Program-made: the position numbers and the translations under genes
Assembly: GCF_002000545.1 (NCBI RefSeq)
Contig: NZ_MLHL01000019.1
Location: 17,523-81,522 of the forward strand
DNA from: Rodentibacter trehalosifermentans
Lineage (GTDB): Bacteria; Pseudomonadota; Gammaproteobacteria; Enterobacterales; Pasteurellaceae
Reading direction: 5' to 3'
DNA: 64,000 nt
In this document: positions 30,642 through 39,996 of the stretch, in pieces
Position numbering within the stretch: the first letter of the stretch is position 1
Layout of the letters: each line of letters starts with the position of its first letter
Notes under the pieces: generated by a model
Seen by the model: the letters and a program-made list of their open reading frames with translations, nothing else
The model's database searches: none
What the model was told of the DNA's origin: nothing

Positions 30642-31438
30642 ACAAAACGCATCCATAAAGGTAAACAAGCGCCAATGAAAAGCAAAATAAATAATGTATT
30701 TATACTTAACCCCCATTTCTTAACACTATGGATGGCTAAAATTGCGGCGATCATTAAATGACAAATAAAATAGATGGCATAGGCAAAAACGCCTTCAGAA
30801 TTGACCGCACTTTCCAAGCCGTTCAATATCAAAAAAATGAATATCACAGCCGCATTGAGAATCAGCAAAATCATCATCACGAAAGGGAATAAAGCAATCA
30901 ACCCTTGCAAGCGGCTTTTGGCGATTAGAAGCGATAAATTCGCTAAAATTACGCCTGCTAAAATCGGGGCTATGGGGTTATATTCGGCAAAATCGGACAA
31001 CGGAAGCAGGCTGAGCGACATGAACCCCGCCAGTCCCCCCAAACCGCCAACTAATGCCGCCATCAATAAAAAACTATTACGCAGTTTTTCTTCTTTGGGC
31101 TGTTTCCAAATAAAATAGACAATAGAAAGCCCACATAGACAGAGCACATTGGTAAAGGTAGGCTCTGGAGATAACAGGCTCATCACAAACCAGACAATCC
31201 AATATAAAGCAAAAGCCAAATTGACTTTAATTAGTCGTCCACGCTGCCCCGGGCAAATTTCCCCTTTATAAAACACCAATAATGAGATTAACTGGGCGAC
31301 AAGTACCGTTAAGCCTAAATGCGACAACACTTGAGGTTGGGATTGAAAAGAGAAAATGAAAAGATCAACAGCAAGCACCATCACAACAGCAAGGATTGAA
31401 AGCGGCACTAAAAAAGATTTTGAAGCTTGTTCGGACAT
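30638..31438 (-). CDS. Multi-spanning membrane protein of unknown function
   Basis: A 266-residue, very hydrophobic protein with about eight predicted membrane segments and few charged residues outside the short loops. I do not recognise a family. It has no signal peptide beyond the first membrane segment and no enzymatic motif. The stop codon overlaps the start of the EamA transporter, so the two probably work together or are at least co-expressed. It is divergent from the TRIC-type channel gene. Confidence 0.75.
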   Translation of the reverse strand: MSEQASKSFLVPLSILAVVMVLAVDLFIFSFQSQPQVLSHLGLTVLVAQLISLLVFYKGEICPGQRGRLIKVNLAFALYWIVWFVMSLLSPEPTFTNVLCLCGLSIVYFIWKQPKEEKLRNSFLLMAALVGGLGGLAGFMSLSLLPLSDFAEYNPIAPILAGVILANLSLLIAKSRLQGLIALFPFVMMILLILNAAVIFIFLILNGLESAVNSEGVFAYAIYFICHLMIAAILAIHSVKKWGLSINTLFILLFIGACLPLWMRFV

Positions 31439-31549
31439 GGTTAAAAAAGATAAAAAAATAATGCGCCATTATGCTAAAAATCCCGACTATTTTAAAGTAG
31501 AATGAAGGTCAAATTTAATCTCGTTTGCGACCGCACTTTAGGAGCCTGA

Positions 31550-32212
31550 ATGTTACTGAGCATTTTATATATCATTGGTATCACCGCCGAGGGAATGACG
31601 GGCGCATTGGCGGCCGGTCGGGAAAAAATGGATATTTTCGGTGTGATTATCATCGCCTCTGTCACCGCCATTGGCGGCGGTTCTGTGCGTGATGTGTTAC
31701 TCGGGCACTATCCTTTGGGCTGGGTAAAACATCCCGAATATTTTTTGGTGGTGGCAGGGGCTGCGGTGATGACCGTTTATATCGCCCCTTTTATCAATCA
31801 TTTTATGCGTTATTTCCGAATGATTTTCTTGGTATTAGATGCCATGGGCTTGGTCGTGTTTTCAATTATTGGCGCCCAGATTGCAATGGATATGGGGCAT
31901 GGTATCACCATTGTTTGTATTGCAGGCTGTATTACCGGGGCATTTGGCGGCGTATTGCGTGATATGCTTTGTAACCGTATTCCCCTTGTTTTTCAAAAAG
32001 AACTCTACGCCAGTGTTTCACTCTGTGCCACTCTGACCTATTTCGGACTGATGGCCTTGCAAATAGAACAAACCCTTGCGGTGTTAATCACTTTAATCAG
32101 TAGCTTTACACTGCGAATTTTAGCCATTCGTTTTGAATGGGGGCTGCCAGTGTTCAACTATCAAGAATTGACAAGCGATCATCAAGATAAATTGCCCAAG
32201 AAAAAGAAATGA
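31550..32212 (+). CDS. TRIC/UPF0126-family cation channel, YadS-like
   Basis: A 220-residue membrane protein with about seven helices and two copies of the glycine-rich [11 protein letters not shown] / [14 protein letters not shown] motif, one per repeat (about residues 43-55 and 130-145). This pattern defines the UPF0126 family, related to trimeric intracellular cation channels. A potassium-permeable channel is inferred from family structures. A short Lys-rich tail follows. AGGAG precedes the ATG. Confidence 0.88.
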   Translation: MLLSILYIIGITAEGMTGALAAGREKMDIFGVIIIASVTAIGGGSVRDVLLGHYPLGWVKHPEYFLVVAGAAVMTVYIAPFINHFMRYFRMIFLVLDAMGLVVFSIIGAQIAMDMGHGITIVCIAGCITGAFGGVLRDMLCNRIPLVFQKELYASVSLCATLTYFGLMALQIEQTLAVLITLISSFTLRILAIRFEWGLPVFNYQELTSDHQDKLPKKKK

Positions 32213-32240
32213 AGAGAAATAAAATTGATTAAGAGTGCGG

Positions 32241-32362
32241 ATTACATAGCAGTTGCACAAATCGGATTTCGTTTATTTAATAATGGCTTATGTCCCTTAA
32301 TCCCCCCGCCCGTTTAAGACAGAGGGGAAGAAATCCAAGCAAGCCGTGGAGGGCGGGATACC
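32241..32362. repeat. Partial MITE-like element, copy C
   Basis: The end sequence ATTACATAGCAGTTGCACAA (32241-32260) matches the terminal repeat of copies A and B, and sits directly after a degenerate uptake signal (GAGTGCGG). A GC-rich region (32300-32362) with CCCCCGCCCG and GGGCGGG arms follows. No matching right end is visible, so this looks like a decayed or internally rearranged copy. Confidence 0.5.
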
Positions 32363-32370
32363 TTAAAATA

Positions 32371-33144
32371 TCAATTCAGCTGCTTGTTATCATCCATCAA
32401 ACTATCGCATTCCCAACCGATATAATCGCCCATAAACTGCCGTGCCAACTTTTCAAACTTTTCCACCAGTTCAAAAATTTCGCCATTATCAAGGGGAATT
32501 TCTTGCTCAAGTTTGACCAAATAATAGGGCTCATCATCTTCATGAAATTGGATAGCTTGAGCGGAATATTGCAATGTAGTAAAGGAATAATCCCCCAAAC
32601 TCAGCTCATCCATAAAAGGAAACATTTTTTGTTCCTCGTCAAAGTGAAAACTATGTTCAACCAAATAGGTATCACTTAAATCACGCCCTTTGCTTTGCAA
32701 TAAACCCAGCAATTCCTCTGTGGCATTCATTTTGATCTCAAGGGGCGAAGCAAGCAGAAAATCAAAGTAAATATCCCAATTCGGATCATCCTGAACCGTC
32801 ACATCCTCCACAAAATCGATTTGCGATAAGGTTTCAAGCAAGATTTCCGAGTGTTCGCAATAAAAGTGTATTTTCGCCTGTCCGTTACAAATAAAATGCC
32901 CAGCAAAAAACACGTTTGGAAGTGCGGTCAATTGTGCGAGAGTTTTGAAGATACGATTAATGAGCTTGTCATACTCCCCTTCTGAGGGAAGCCCGCTCTC
33001 ATCACTGTCATAATTAATGGTAAATTGCACAATTTTATTGCAATTCTTACCATGAAATTGATCGATGTTTTCAATATTTGCGGTAAACACTGCAGGCATA
33101 TCATTCACCATAGAACGGTAATTCTGCCAATTTGCCATATCCAT
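32371..33144 (-). CDS. TIGR01619/DUF695-family protein
   Basis: A 257-residue acidic cytoplasmic protein related to the TIGR01619 family found beside xthA in Haemophilus influenzae (HI0040). Two similar halves are suggested: an N-terminal DUF695-like part (about 1-125) and a C-terminal part rich in Asp and Glu. No catalytic motif is evident and no function is known. It starts 9 bp after the xthA stop, so it is probably cotranscribed with it. Confidence 0.8.
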   Translation of the reverse strand: MDMANWQNYRSMVNDMPAVFTANIENIDQFHGKNCNKIVQFTINYDSDESGLPSEGEYDKLINRIFKTLAQLTALPNVFFAGHFICNGQAKIHFYCEHSEILLETLSQIDFVEDVTVQDDPNWDIYFDFLLASPLEIKMNATEELLGLLQSKGRDLSDTYLVEHSFHFDEEQKMFPFMDELSLGDYSFTTLQYSAQAIQFHEDDEPYYLVKLEQEIPLDNGEIFELVEKFEKLARQFMGDYIGWECDSLMDDNKQLN

Positions 33145-33153
33145 TTTTTTGTC

Positions 33154-33957
33154 CTATTTAAATTCCGCCCAAATCGGTGCGTGATCAGAAGGTTTTTCCA
33201 TTGCCCGAATATCCAAAGCAATGCCGGCGTCAACACAACGCGCTGCTAAGGCATGGTTTACTAAAATATGGTCAATACGTAAACCACGATTATCATCAAA
33301 GCCTTTTGAACGGTAATCAAACCACGAGAATTGATCATTTGCGGTAGGGTTCAATCTGCGGAAGCTATCCTCCAAACCGTAATCATATAAACGCTGATAC
33401 CATTCACGCTCTTCAGGCAAGAATGAGCATTTTCCGGTACGCAGCCAACGTTTGCGGTTTTCTTCTCCAATGCCGATATCCAAATCACTTGGGCTGATAT
33501 TCATATCACCCATAATTAAAACCGGGTTGGCTTTATCGTGATCTTGCTCTAAATAACGCTGTAAATCCGCATAAAATTTTTCTTTTGCCGGGAATTTGGT
33601 TTCGTGGTTACGGCTCTCCCCTTGTGGGAAATAGCCGTTAATCACTGTCAGCAAGCCAAAATCCGTTTCCAAATCCGCCATAATAATGCGTTTTTGTGCC
33701 TCTTCACCATCCGTTGGAAAACCACGGCGAACGGCTTTTGGCGCTTGTTTGGTAAGTAACGCCACGCCATAATGACCCTTTTGCCCATGGTGGAAAACGT
33801 GATAGCCTAAATTTTCCGTGATTTCATAAGGAAAAGCCTCATCCGCCACTTTAATTTCCTGTAAACCAATCACATCGGGTTGATATTTTTCAATCACCGC
33901 CTCCAATTGATGAGGACGGGCACGCAAACCATTAATATTAAAAGAGATAAATTTCAT
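33154..33957 (-). CDS. xthA: Exonuclease III
   Basis: Mg-dependent AP endonuclease and 3'-5' exonuclease of base excision repair. The 267-residue protein starts [15 protein letters not shown], contains GLQEIKV (Glu34), [14 protein letters not shown] (about 151-164) and ends with the catalytic SDHAPIW motif near 258. This is the complete exonuclease III active-site set, and length matches the family. Confidence 0.96.
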   Translation of the reverse strand: MKFISFNINGLRARPHQLEAVIEKYQPDVIGLQEIKVADEAFPYEITENLGYHVFHHGQKGHYGVALLTKQAPKAVRRGFPTDGEEAQKRIIMADLETDFGLLTVINGYFPQGESRNHETKFPAKEKFYADLQRYLEQDHDKANPVLIMGDMNISPSDLDIGIGEENRKRWLRTGKCSFLPEEREWYQRLYDYGLEDSFRRLNPTANDQFSWFDYRSKGFDDNRGLRIDHILVNHALAARCVDAGIALDIRAMEKPSDHAPIWAEFK

Positions 33958-33987
33958 TTCAGTTCCTAGTTACAAAAATTGTAGGTA

Positions 33988-34668
33988 TTATACAGGGATT
34001 TTCCCTTTTCCGAAAAAAGGGTTTTCATTTATTTTCATCTTCACACTGTCTTTTTGCCACCATTTCCCCTCTTTCGGCATTGCCTTCACATCAAATTTTT
34101 CACCGTAAAATTCAAATTCAAGCCTTGCGGCGTGGAGATAAGTGCGGTCAATTTCAGCTATGTTTTTGCCATAAAGATCATCGCCTAAAATCGGGCTGCC
34201 AAGACTTTTCATTGCCACACGCAACTGGTGGGTTTTGCCCGTTTGGGGCCTGAGGAAAAACAGGCGTAAATGGGGTTCACAGCTAACGGATTCAAACCTT
34301 GTAATCGCCGGATTTTCTTTGCTTTGGCAGAGTTTCCACGCACCGTTACGGGCTTTTTTCATATCGCCGATAATCAAGCCTTGTTTCTTTTTCGGTTTTT
34401 GATGGCTCAAGGCAAGATAGGTTTTGTGAATCTGATGTTCGGCAAAAAGTCGTGAAAATTCCGACGCACTTTCTACATTTAAGGCAAGAATTAATAAGCC
34501 TGAGGTGATTTTATCCAAACGATGTATCAACCACACTTGCGGCACGCCAAGTTGATTCGCTACCTGCGTGGTTAGCCCCTGAGTTTCCCGATCTTTATGC
34601 ACGCTGATGCCACAAGGCTTGTAAATAATGATAAAATCACGATGTTGATAAAGAATGTCAAATTGCAT
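33988..34668 (-). CDS. RluA-family RNA pseudouridine synthase
   Basis: Isomerises uridine in rRNA or tRNA. The 226-residue protein carries the catalytic aspartate in IHRLDKITSGLL (about residue 55), the KTYLALSH strand, and RPQTGKTHQLRVAMKSLG. It is the short RluA type without an S4 domain, like HI0042, which also neighbours xthA in Haemophilus. ATG 34668 is preferred; the longer frame overlaps the divergent cls start. Target position unknown. Confidence 0.9.
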   Translation of the reverse strand: MQFDILYQHRDFIIIYKPCGISVHKDRETQGLTTQVANQLGVPQVWLIHRLDKITSGLLILALNVESASEFSRLFAEHQIHKTYLALSHQKPKKKQGLIIGDMKKARNGAWKLCQSKENPAITRFESVSCEPHLRLFFLRPQTGKTHQLRVAMKSLGSPILGDDLYGKNIAEIDRTYLHAARLEFEFYGEKFDVKAMPKEGKWWQKDSVKMKINENPFFGKGKIPV

Positions 34669-34686
34669 AAGTGCGGTTAAAATTTT

Positions 34687-36147
34687 ATGAATTTTGAACA
34701 TATTATACTGGTTTATATTATTCCTGTGTTGGCGTGGCTGACAATTATCTCAGTGACCCTTCGTCTTTTGGTGAAAAAACAATCCTCCTCTGCCACCCTC
34801 TCTTGGCTTATGCTGATTTATCTTGTACCGGTTGTCGGGGTGCTTGCCTATTTTATTTTTGGCGAGGTGAAACTGGGAACAAAACGGGCGAATGCCTTTC
34901 AAGCATTGCACGCCAAATACAGTAAATGGCTCGCCCATTTATCACAACAGTCGGCACTGGTGAGTACGCCAAAAAGCTTACAATATCGACCGCTCTTTGA
35001 TCTCAACTATCGCCGTCTTGGTATTCCTTGTATCAAAGGTAATGAACTGCATATTTTGGATACTCCTGAAACTATCGTTCACAGTATTATCAAGGATATT
35101 CAACAAGCCCGTTATTCTATCAATATGGTGTTTTATATTTGGTCGAATAAAGGCATGATTGAAGAAGTCAGCCAAGCCTTGTTGGATGCCAAACAGCGCG
35201 GCGTGGAAATTCGAATTTTATTGGATTCCGTAGGCAGCCGCCCGTTTTTGATAAGCAAAGCCTGCCGGGATTTGCGGGAGCAAGGCGTTGAAATTGTGGA
35301 AACCCTGTATGTGAATTTATTCCGAATGTTTTTCAGTCGCATTGATTTACGCCAGCACCGAAAAATTATCGTCATTGATAATCAAATTTCCTACACGGGC
35401 AGTATGAATATGGTCGATCCTGCCTTTTTCAAACAAGATAGCAAAGTGGGAAATTGGGTGGATATTATGGTACGGATCAATGGTGCGGTGTCGGCGGTGT
35501 TAAACAGCCTGCACGCTTGGGATTGGGAAATTGAAACCGGCGTGGAATTGCCGCTATTTTTGCCCAACTGTCCGATTGTACCCATTGATGATTATGACAC
35601 CCACTCTGTGCAAGTGATCGCCACAGGCCCGGCGTTCCCCGATGATCTTGCGCCTCAAAGTTTAGCCTTGGCAATTTATGCCGCCCGAGAAAGCATTGTC
35701 ATCACCTCGCCCTATTTCGTGCCAAGCCACAGCATTGCCGAAGCCCTTCGCACAGCAGCATTACGGGGCGTGGACGTTTCCATCATTCTGCCGAAGAAAA
35801 ATGATTCGCTCATGGTGGGTTGGGCAAGCCGCACTTTTTTTGACGATCTCCTCGCTGCCGGGGTGAAAATCTATGAATTTAACACCGGTTTATTGCACAC
35901 CAAAAGCGTGCTGATTGACGACAAACTCGCTTTGGTCGGCACAATGAATATGGATTTACGCAGTTTCTTCTTAAATTTTGAACTGGCAATTGCGGTAGAG
36001 GATCGAGCCTTTGCCAATGAAGTGGCGATTTTACACGAAAGCTATATTGCCAATTCCGAGCAGCTCGACAGCGGAAAATGGCTTTCCCGCCCTTTTTATT
36101 ATCGCATTATTGAGCGTTTGTTCTTTTTGTTTAGCCCACTGTTATAA
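34687..36147 (+). CDS. cls: Cardiolipin synthase A
   Basis: Phospholipase D-superfamily enzyme that joins two phosphatidylglycerols. The 486-residue protein has two N-terminal membrane helices (about 5-30 and 38-60) and two HKD motifs: QHRKIIVIDN near 220 and LLHTKSVLIDDKLALVGTMNMD near 400. Both active sites are intact. Its start is 18 bp from the divergent pseudouridine synthase start, so the promoters must lie within the opposing genes. Confidence 0.95.
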   Translation: MNFEHIILVYIIPVLAWLTIISVTLRLLVKKQSSSATLSWLMLIYLVPVVGVLAYFIFGEVKLGTKRANAFQALHAKYSKWLAHLSQQSALVSTPKSLQYRPLFDLNYRRLGIPCIKGNELHILDTPETIVHSIIKDIQQARYSINMVFYIWSNKGMIEEVSQALLDAKQRGVEIRILLDSVGSRPFLISKACRDLREQGVEIVETLYVNLFRMFFSRIDLRQHRKIIVIDNQISYTGSMNMVDPAFFKQDSKVGNWVDIMVRINGAVSAVLNSLHAWDWEIETGVELPLFLPNCPIVPIDDYDTHSVQVIATGPAFPDDLAPQSLALAIYAARESIVITSPYFVPSHSIAEALRTAALRGVDVSIILPKKNDSLMVGWASRTFFDDLLAAGVKIYEFNTGLLHTKSVLIDDKLALVGTMNMDLRSFFLNFELAIAVEDRAFANEVAILHESYIANSEQLDSGKWLSRPFYYRIIERLFFLFSPLL

Positions 36148-36165
36148 TGGTTCTGCTGAGTTTGA

Positions 36166-36184
36166 AATAAGAATAATTTTCATA
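36166..36184 (+). promoter_or_regulatory. Possible Fur box upstream of fhuC
   Basis: The 19-bp sequence AATAAGAATAATTTTCATA agrees with the E. coli Fur consensus at about 12 of 19 positions by eye. It lies 47 bp before the fhuC start, where an iron-responsive operator is expected. The match is moderate in an AT-rich region. Confidence 0.4.
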
Positions 36185-36230
36185 TAGAATGTTACCAACT
36201 TTTTGATTTAATATTTCCCCTTGAGTTATT

Positions 36231-36995
36231 GTGTTTCAACTTCAGCAAGTTTCCTTTTCCATTCCTCAGCGTACCTTGCTCCATCCCACGTACCTTTCCT
36301 TTGAAAGCGGTAAAGTTTATGGCTTAATCGGACATAATGGTTCCGGCAAATCCACATTAATCAAACTGATGGCTCGTCAACAAAAAATCTCTTCAGGTGA
36401 AATATTGTTGGCTAATCGTTCTATTCACCAGTGGAAGAGCCGGGATTTTGCCAAGCAAGTGGCTTATTTACCGCAACATTTGCCACAAGCCACCAATATG
36501 ACAGCAAAAGAACTGATCGCTATGGGACGATATGCGTGGAATGGGCTATTTGGGCGTGAAACACAAGCAGATAGACAGGCTATCGCACGGGCATTACAAC
36601 TCACCCACACAGCACCATTTGCCGATCAACAGGTGGATACCCTTTCCGGTGGCGAGCGTTCGAGAATTTGGCTTGCGATGCTATTGGCACAAGAAAGCCA
36701 ATTTTTACTGCTTGACGAACCCCTCGCGGCACTGGATATCGCCCATCAAGTAGAAGTGATGCAACTGGTTCACCAGCTTAGCCGTGAATTAAATCTCGGC
36801 GTGGTGATTGTGATTCACGACATCAACCTTGCCGCCCGTTTTTGCGATCATTTAGTGGCATTGCACAGCGGAAAATTATTGGCACAAGGCAATGTACAAG
36901 ACATCGTCAATAAAGCCTCATTACAGCAAATTTACGGCATTGAACTCAATGTTATCGAACATCCTGAAACTCATCGTCCCGTGAGCTTTTATTAA
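36231..36995 (+). CDS. fhuC: Ferric hydroxamate ABC transporter, ATPase FhuC
   Basis: Cytoplasmic ATPase that powers import of hydroxamate siderophores. The 254-residue protein has Walker A GHNGSGKST (about 35-43), signature LSGGERSR and Walker B FLLLDEPLAALD. Translation starts at GTG. It is the first gene of a four-gene unit (fhuC, fhuD, fhuB, fhuA) with 1-bp or overlapping junctions, the same gene set described in some nontypeable Haemophilus strains. Confidence 0.93.
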   Translation: MFQLQQVSFSIPQRTLLHPTYLSFESGKVYGLIGHNGSGKSTLIKLMARQQKISSGEILLANRSIHQWKSRDFAKQVAYLPQHLPQATNMTAKELIAMGRYAWNGLFGRETQADRQAIARALQLTHTAPFADQQVDTLSGGERSRIWLAMLLAQESQFLLLDEPLAALDIAHQVEVMQLVHQLSRELNLGVVIVIHDINLAARFCDHLVALHSGKLLAQGNVQDIVNKASLQQIYGIELNVIEHPETHRPVSFY

Positions 36996-36996
36996 A

Positions 36997-37995
36997 ATGT
37001 TGTCCTGTTGTCTTAAAAATTCACGGCTATTTTTATGCCTAATCACTGAGCTGATAATTTCTGCCTTCGCCGCCGTTAGCAAAGCGAACATTCAAAAAAC
37101 CTTGTTTTTTGTGACCACACTTTTCAGTCTGCCAAGTCAGGCGGACGAGCCGCAAGCCGGCTATACCATGCAAACCGGTTATGACACGCAAGCCGCTTAT
37201 GCCACAGTGGATTGGACGGTTGCCGAAACCCTCATTGCTCTTGACCAACCGCCCCTTGCCGTGGGCGATGTGAAAAGTTATCAAACTTGGGTAATAGAGC
37301 CCCAACTACCTAAAAATACCATTGATTTAGGCGTTCGTTTACAACCCAATGCCGAGCGCATTGCCGCCCTTTCTCATTCCTTTAAGTCATTAACCTTTAT
37401 TCACAGCCAATTCTACGCCGCCCTCAATGAAAAATTAGCCCCTTATGGCAAAGTTTATAATGTGGATTTTTACAAAGAAGGGAATGCTTGGGAAAACGTG
37501 GTCGCCGCTACACAAAAAATCGGCGATATTATTGGCAAACCGCAAGCTGCGCAACAATTATTGTCGCAATATCAAAAGGATATCGATCATTATCGTCCGC
37601 TATTGCAACCCTTCACCGATCGCCCTATCGCGTTGGTGCAATTTATCGATACCCGCCATTTACGCATTTATGGTGAAAATAGTTTATTGGGTGAGGTTAT
37701 CCGCCAACTGGGTTTTAAAAACGCTTATACCGCTCAAGTCAATAACTGGGGCTTCCAAAATATTGACATTACCGAGCTGGCAAAATTGCCTTCAAATACT
37801 CGTTTTGTGGTGATAAAACCTTATCCTAGTCATATTGCGACTGCCCTCACCCACAATACATTATGGCAACGTCTGCCTCTTGCTAAATCACCGTTGATTT
37901 TACCGGCAGTGTGGACTTTCGGTGCACTCCCTTCTGCCCAACGTTTTATCGGTATTTTTGCCCATGGATTATTACAAGGAGGCGAACAATGGTAA
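36997..37995 (+). CDS. fhuD: Ferric hydroxamate periplasmic binding protein FhuD
   Basis: Periplasmic receptor delivering the ferrisiderophore to FhuB. The 332-residue protein has a long N-terminal hydrophobic leader (to about residue 49), a class III binding-protein body beginning at VDWTVAETLIAL, and conserved stretches SYQTWVIEPQLP and PAVWTFGALPSA that parallel E. coli FhuD. Between leader and body are three near-identical hexapeptides (residues 53-70). The leader looks unusually long, with an internal Met possible as start. The stop overlaps the fhuB ATG. Confidence 0.9.
   Translation: MLSCCLKNSRLFLCLITELIISAFAAVSKANIQKTLFFVTTLFSLPSQADEPQAGYTMQTGYDTQAAYATVDWTVAETLIALDQPPLAVGDVKSYQTWVIEPQLPKNTIDLGVRLQPNAERIAALSHSFKSLTFIHSQFYAALNEKLAPYGKVYNVDFYKEGNAWENVVAATQKIGDIIGKPQAAQQLLSQYQKDIDHYRPLLQPFTDRPIALVQFIDTRHLRIYGENSLLGEVIRQLGFKNAYTAQVNNWGFQNIDITELAKLPSNTRFVVIKPYPSHIATALTHNTLWQRLPLAKSPLILPAVWTFGALPSAQRFIGIFAHGLLQGGEQW
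37153..37206 (+). repeat. Three 18-bp tandem units inside fhuD
   Basis: Units encode QAGYTM, QTGYDT and QAAYAT, the pattern Q-[AT]-[GA]-Y-x-[MT]. They lie at the junction between signal region and binding domain. Unit length is a multiple of three, so copy changes keep the frame. Confidence 0.8.
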
Positions 37996-39959
37996 CCCGC
38001 CCTTCTTTATTCTTTCTCCTTTTAAGCGGATTATTCTTAGGGCTTTTAATTAGCGTATTAACCCTACAACTGCCTGAAAATACCAGTATTTGGGCGCTCA
38101 TTCAACCTACCGATAATCTGGATTTATTATTAGTACAAAGCTATACCCTACCTCGTATTGCCATTGCCTTGCTCGCCGGTGGCATACTGGCTTTTGCCAG
38201 CCTACTATTACAACAGGTGATGGGCAACTCTTTGGCTTCCGATAGTACATTAGGTATAAATAGCGGTGCACAATTTAGCTTATTTGCTGTCGCTATTTTT
38301 GCGCCCCAACTGTTGCAATATAGCTCAAGTTTCATTGCCCTTGTCGGTGCCGGATTAAGTTTAGCATTTGTGCTGGCACTGGCAATGCGGAAAACTCTCT
38401 CGCCATTATTACTGATTCTTTCAGGGCTTGTGGTGAATCTTTATTTTGGGGCTTGCACCGCAATGATGATGTTATTTTACCCGGAAGAAGCCCGGGGGCT
38501 AGCACAATGGGGGGCAGGCTCGCTTGTGCAAGAAAGCTGGCGTGACAGTCAACTTTTGGCAATACAAAGTGCGGTCTGTTTTTCGATTATTTTTTTATTG
38601 CGCCGTCCGTTTGCTATCCTTGCGTTAAATGATAGTAACGCCACAAGCCTTGGTGTGCCGGTAGGAAAACTGCGTTTTATCGGCATTGTAGTCAGTGCCT
38701 ATTTGATCGCTGCTGTAGTCAGTGCCGTAGGAATGATTGGCTTTATTGGTTTAGCGGCATCAACCATGGTTCGCCAACTTCGCATCCGCACTCTTACCCG
38801 ACAACTGCTCGCCTCTGTTCTTCTTGGGGCATTATTACTCGCCATCACCGATTTATTTTTACAACTCATCAGCCTTTATTATCAAATAAGCCTGCCAACC
38901 GGCGCAGTAACAGCATTGCTCGGCACACCATTACTCCTTTGGTTAATGTTTCGTGCATTACCCCATAGCGGACGTTTAACCGGCACGGCATTACAAAAAG
39001 TCCGCCAATATCGACCGCACTTTACTTGGATGATTATCGCCTTTTTCGCCATAAGCCTGATGATCGCCCTGGGCTTGGGGAAAAATGCTAGCCACGCTTG
39101 GCAAATTCTTACCCCCGATAGCGACTTTAATATGGATATTCTCGCCCTGCGTTATCCCCGAATATTGATCGCCATTTGTGCCGGCATTTTGCTTTCCGTG
39201 GCAGGGGTATTATTACAGCGTTTAACCCTTAATCCGATGGCAAGCCCTGAATTATTGGGCGTGTCTTCCGGGGCAAGTATGGGAATTTTAGTGTTACTTT
39301 TTGCCTTCTCCGCCCAAACGTCCCTGTGGTTTTGGCTTGCCGGTATCGGCGGTGCATTGATTGCATTAATCATTCTTGCCGCCATCAACCAACGCAATGG
39401 AATGTTGCCGGAAAAAGTGTTGCTGACGGGGATCAGCCTGTCCGCCTTATTTGATACGCTGCAACGCCTCGCCATCGCCAGTGGCGATCCCCGTGCAAGC
39501 CAATTAATCAGCTGGACGTCCGGCTCAACCCAAAGTTTGGACGCCGACCTCGCCATTCCCTTTAGCTTATTGGCGTTGGGGTTATTAGGCGGCAGTTTGG
39601 CTTTCAGCCGTTGGCTGGATTTGCTCCGCCTGCAAGCCCCTATGGCACAGGCGTTAGGGCTTAACATTTCTCAAACCCGTTGGATTTTAATTATTTTTAG
39701 TGCGATTTTGACCGCACTTGCCACGCTGATTATCGGTCCACTCAGCTTTATTGGCTTGCTCGTGCCGCACCTCACCCATTTTTTAGGCATACACAAAGCA
39801 CGCCAACAATTACTGATTTCCGCCCTCCTTGGCAGCACCATTATGCTCATTGCCGATTGGATTGGGCGACAAATTTTATTCCCTTATGAAATCCCCACAG
39901 GCTTAGTTGCCACGTTAGTGGGGGGAACTTACTTTTTGCTGATGATGCGGAAAGTCTAA
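37989..39959 (+). CDS. fhuB: Ferric hydroxamate permease FhuB (double-length)
   Basis: Inner-membrane permease formed by two fused FecCD-type halves, about residues 1-320 and 340-656, each with around ten helices. The first half has GGILAFASLLLQQVMGNSLA, the second GILLSVAGVLLQRLTLNPMA, both followed by the GxSSGA-type glycine segment. This duplication is characteristic of FhuB. ATG 37989 overlaps the end of fhuD. Three uptake signal cores lie within the gene. Confidence 0.94.
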   Translation: MVTRPSLFFLLLSGLFLGLLISVLTLQLPENTSIWALIQPTDNLDLLLVQSYTLPRIAIALLAGGILAFASLLLQQVMGNSLASDSTLGINSGAQFSLFAVAIFAPQLLQYSSSFIALVGAGLSLAFVLALAMRKTLSPLLLILSGLVVNLYFGACTAMMMLFYPEEARGLAQWGAGSLVQESWRDSQLLAIQSAVCFSIIFLLRRPFAILALNDSNATSLGVPVGKLRFIGIVVSAYLIAAVVSAVGMIGFIGLAASTMVRQLRIRTLTRQLLASVLLGALLLAITDLFLQLISLYYQISLPTGAVTALLGTPLLLWLMFRALPHSGRLTGTALQKVRQYRPHFTWMIIAFFAISLMIALGLGKNASHAWQILTPDSDFNMDILALRYPRILIAICAGILLSVAGVLLQRLTLNPMASPELLGVSSGASMGILVLLFAFSAQTSLWFWLAGIGGALIALIILAAINQRNGMLPEKVLLTGISLSALFDTLQRLAIASGDPRASQLISWTSGSTQSLDADLAIPFSLLALGLLGGSLAFSRWLDLLRLQAPMAQALGLNISQTRWILIIFSAILTALATLIIGPLSFIGLLVPHLTHFLGIHKARQQLLISALLGSTIMLIADWIGRQILFPYEIPTGLVATLVGGTYFLLMMRKV

Positions 39960-39996
39960 CAATGGATTAACCCTAACCTTCAATTAAGGATAAAAA

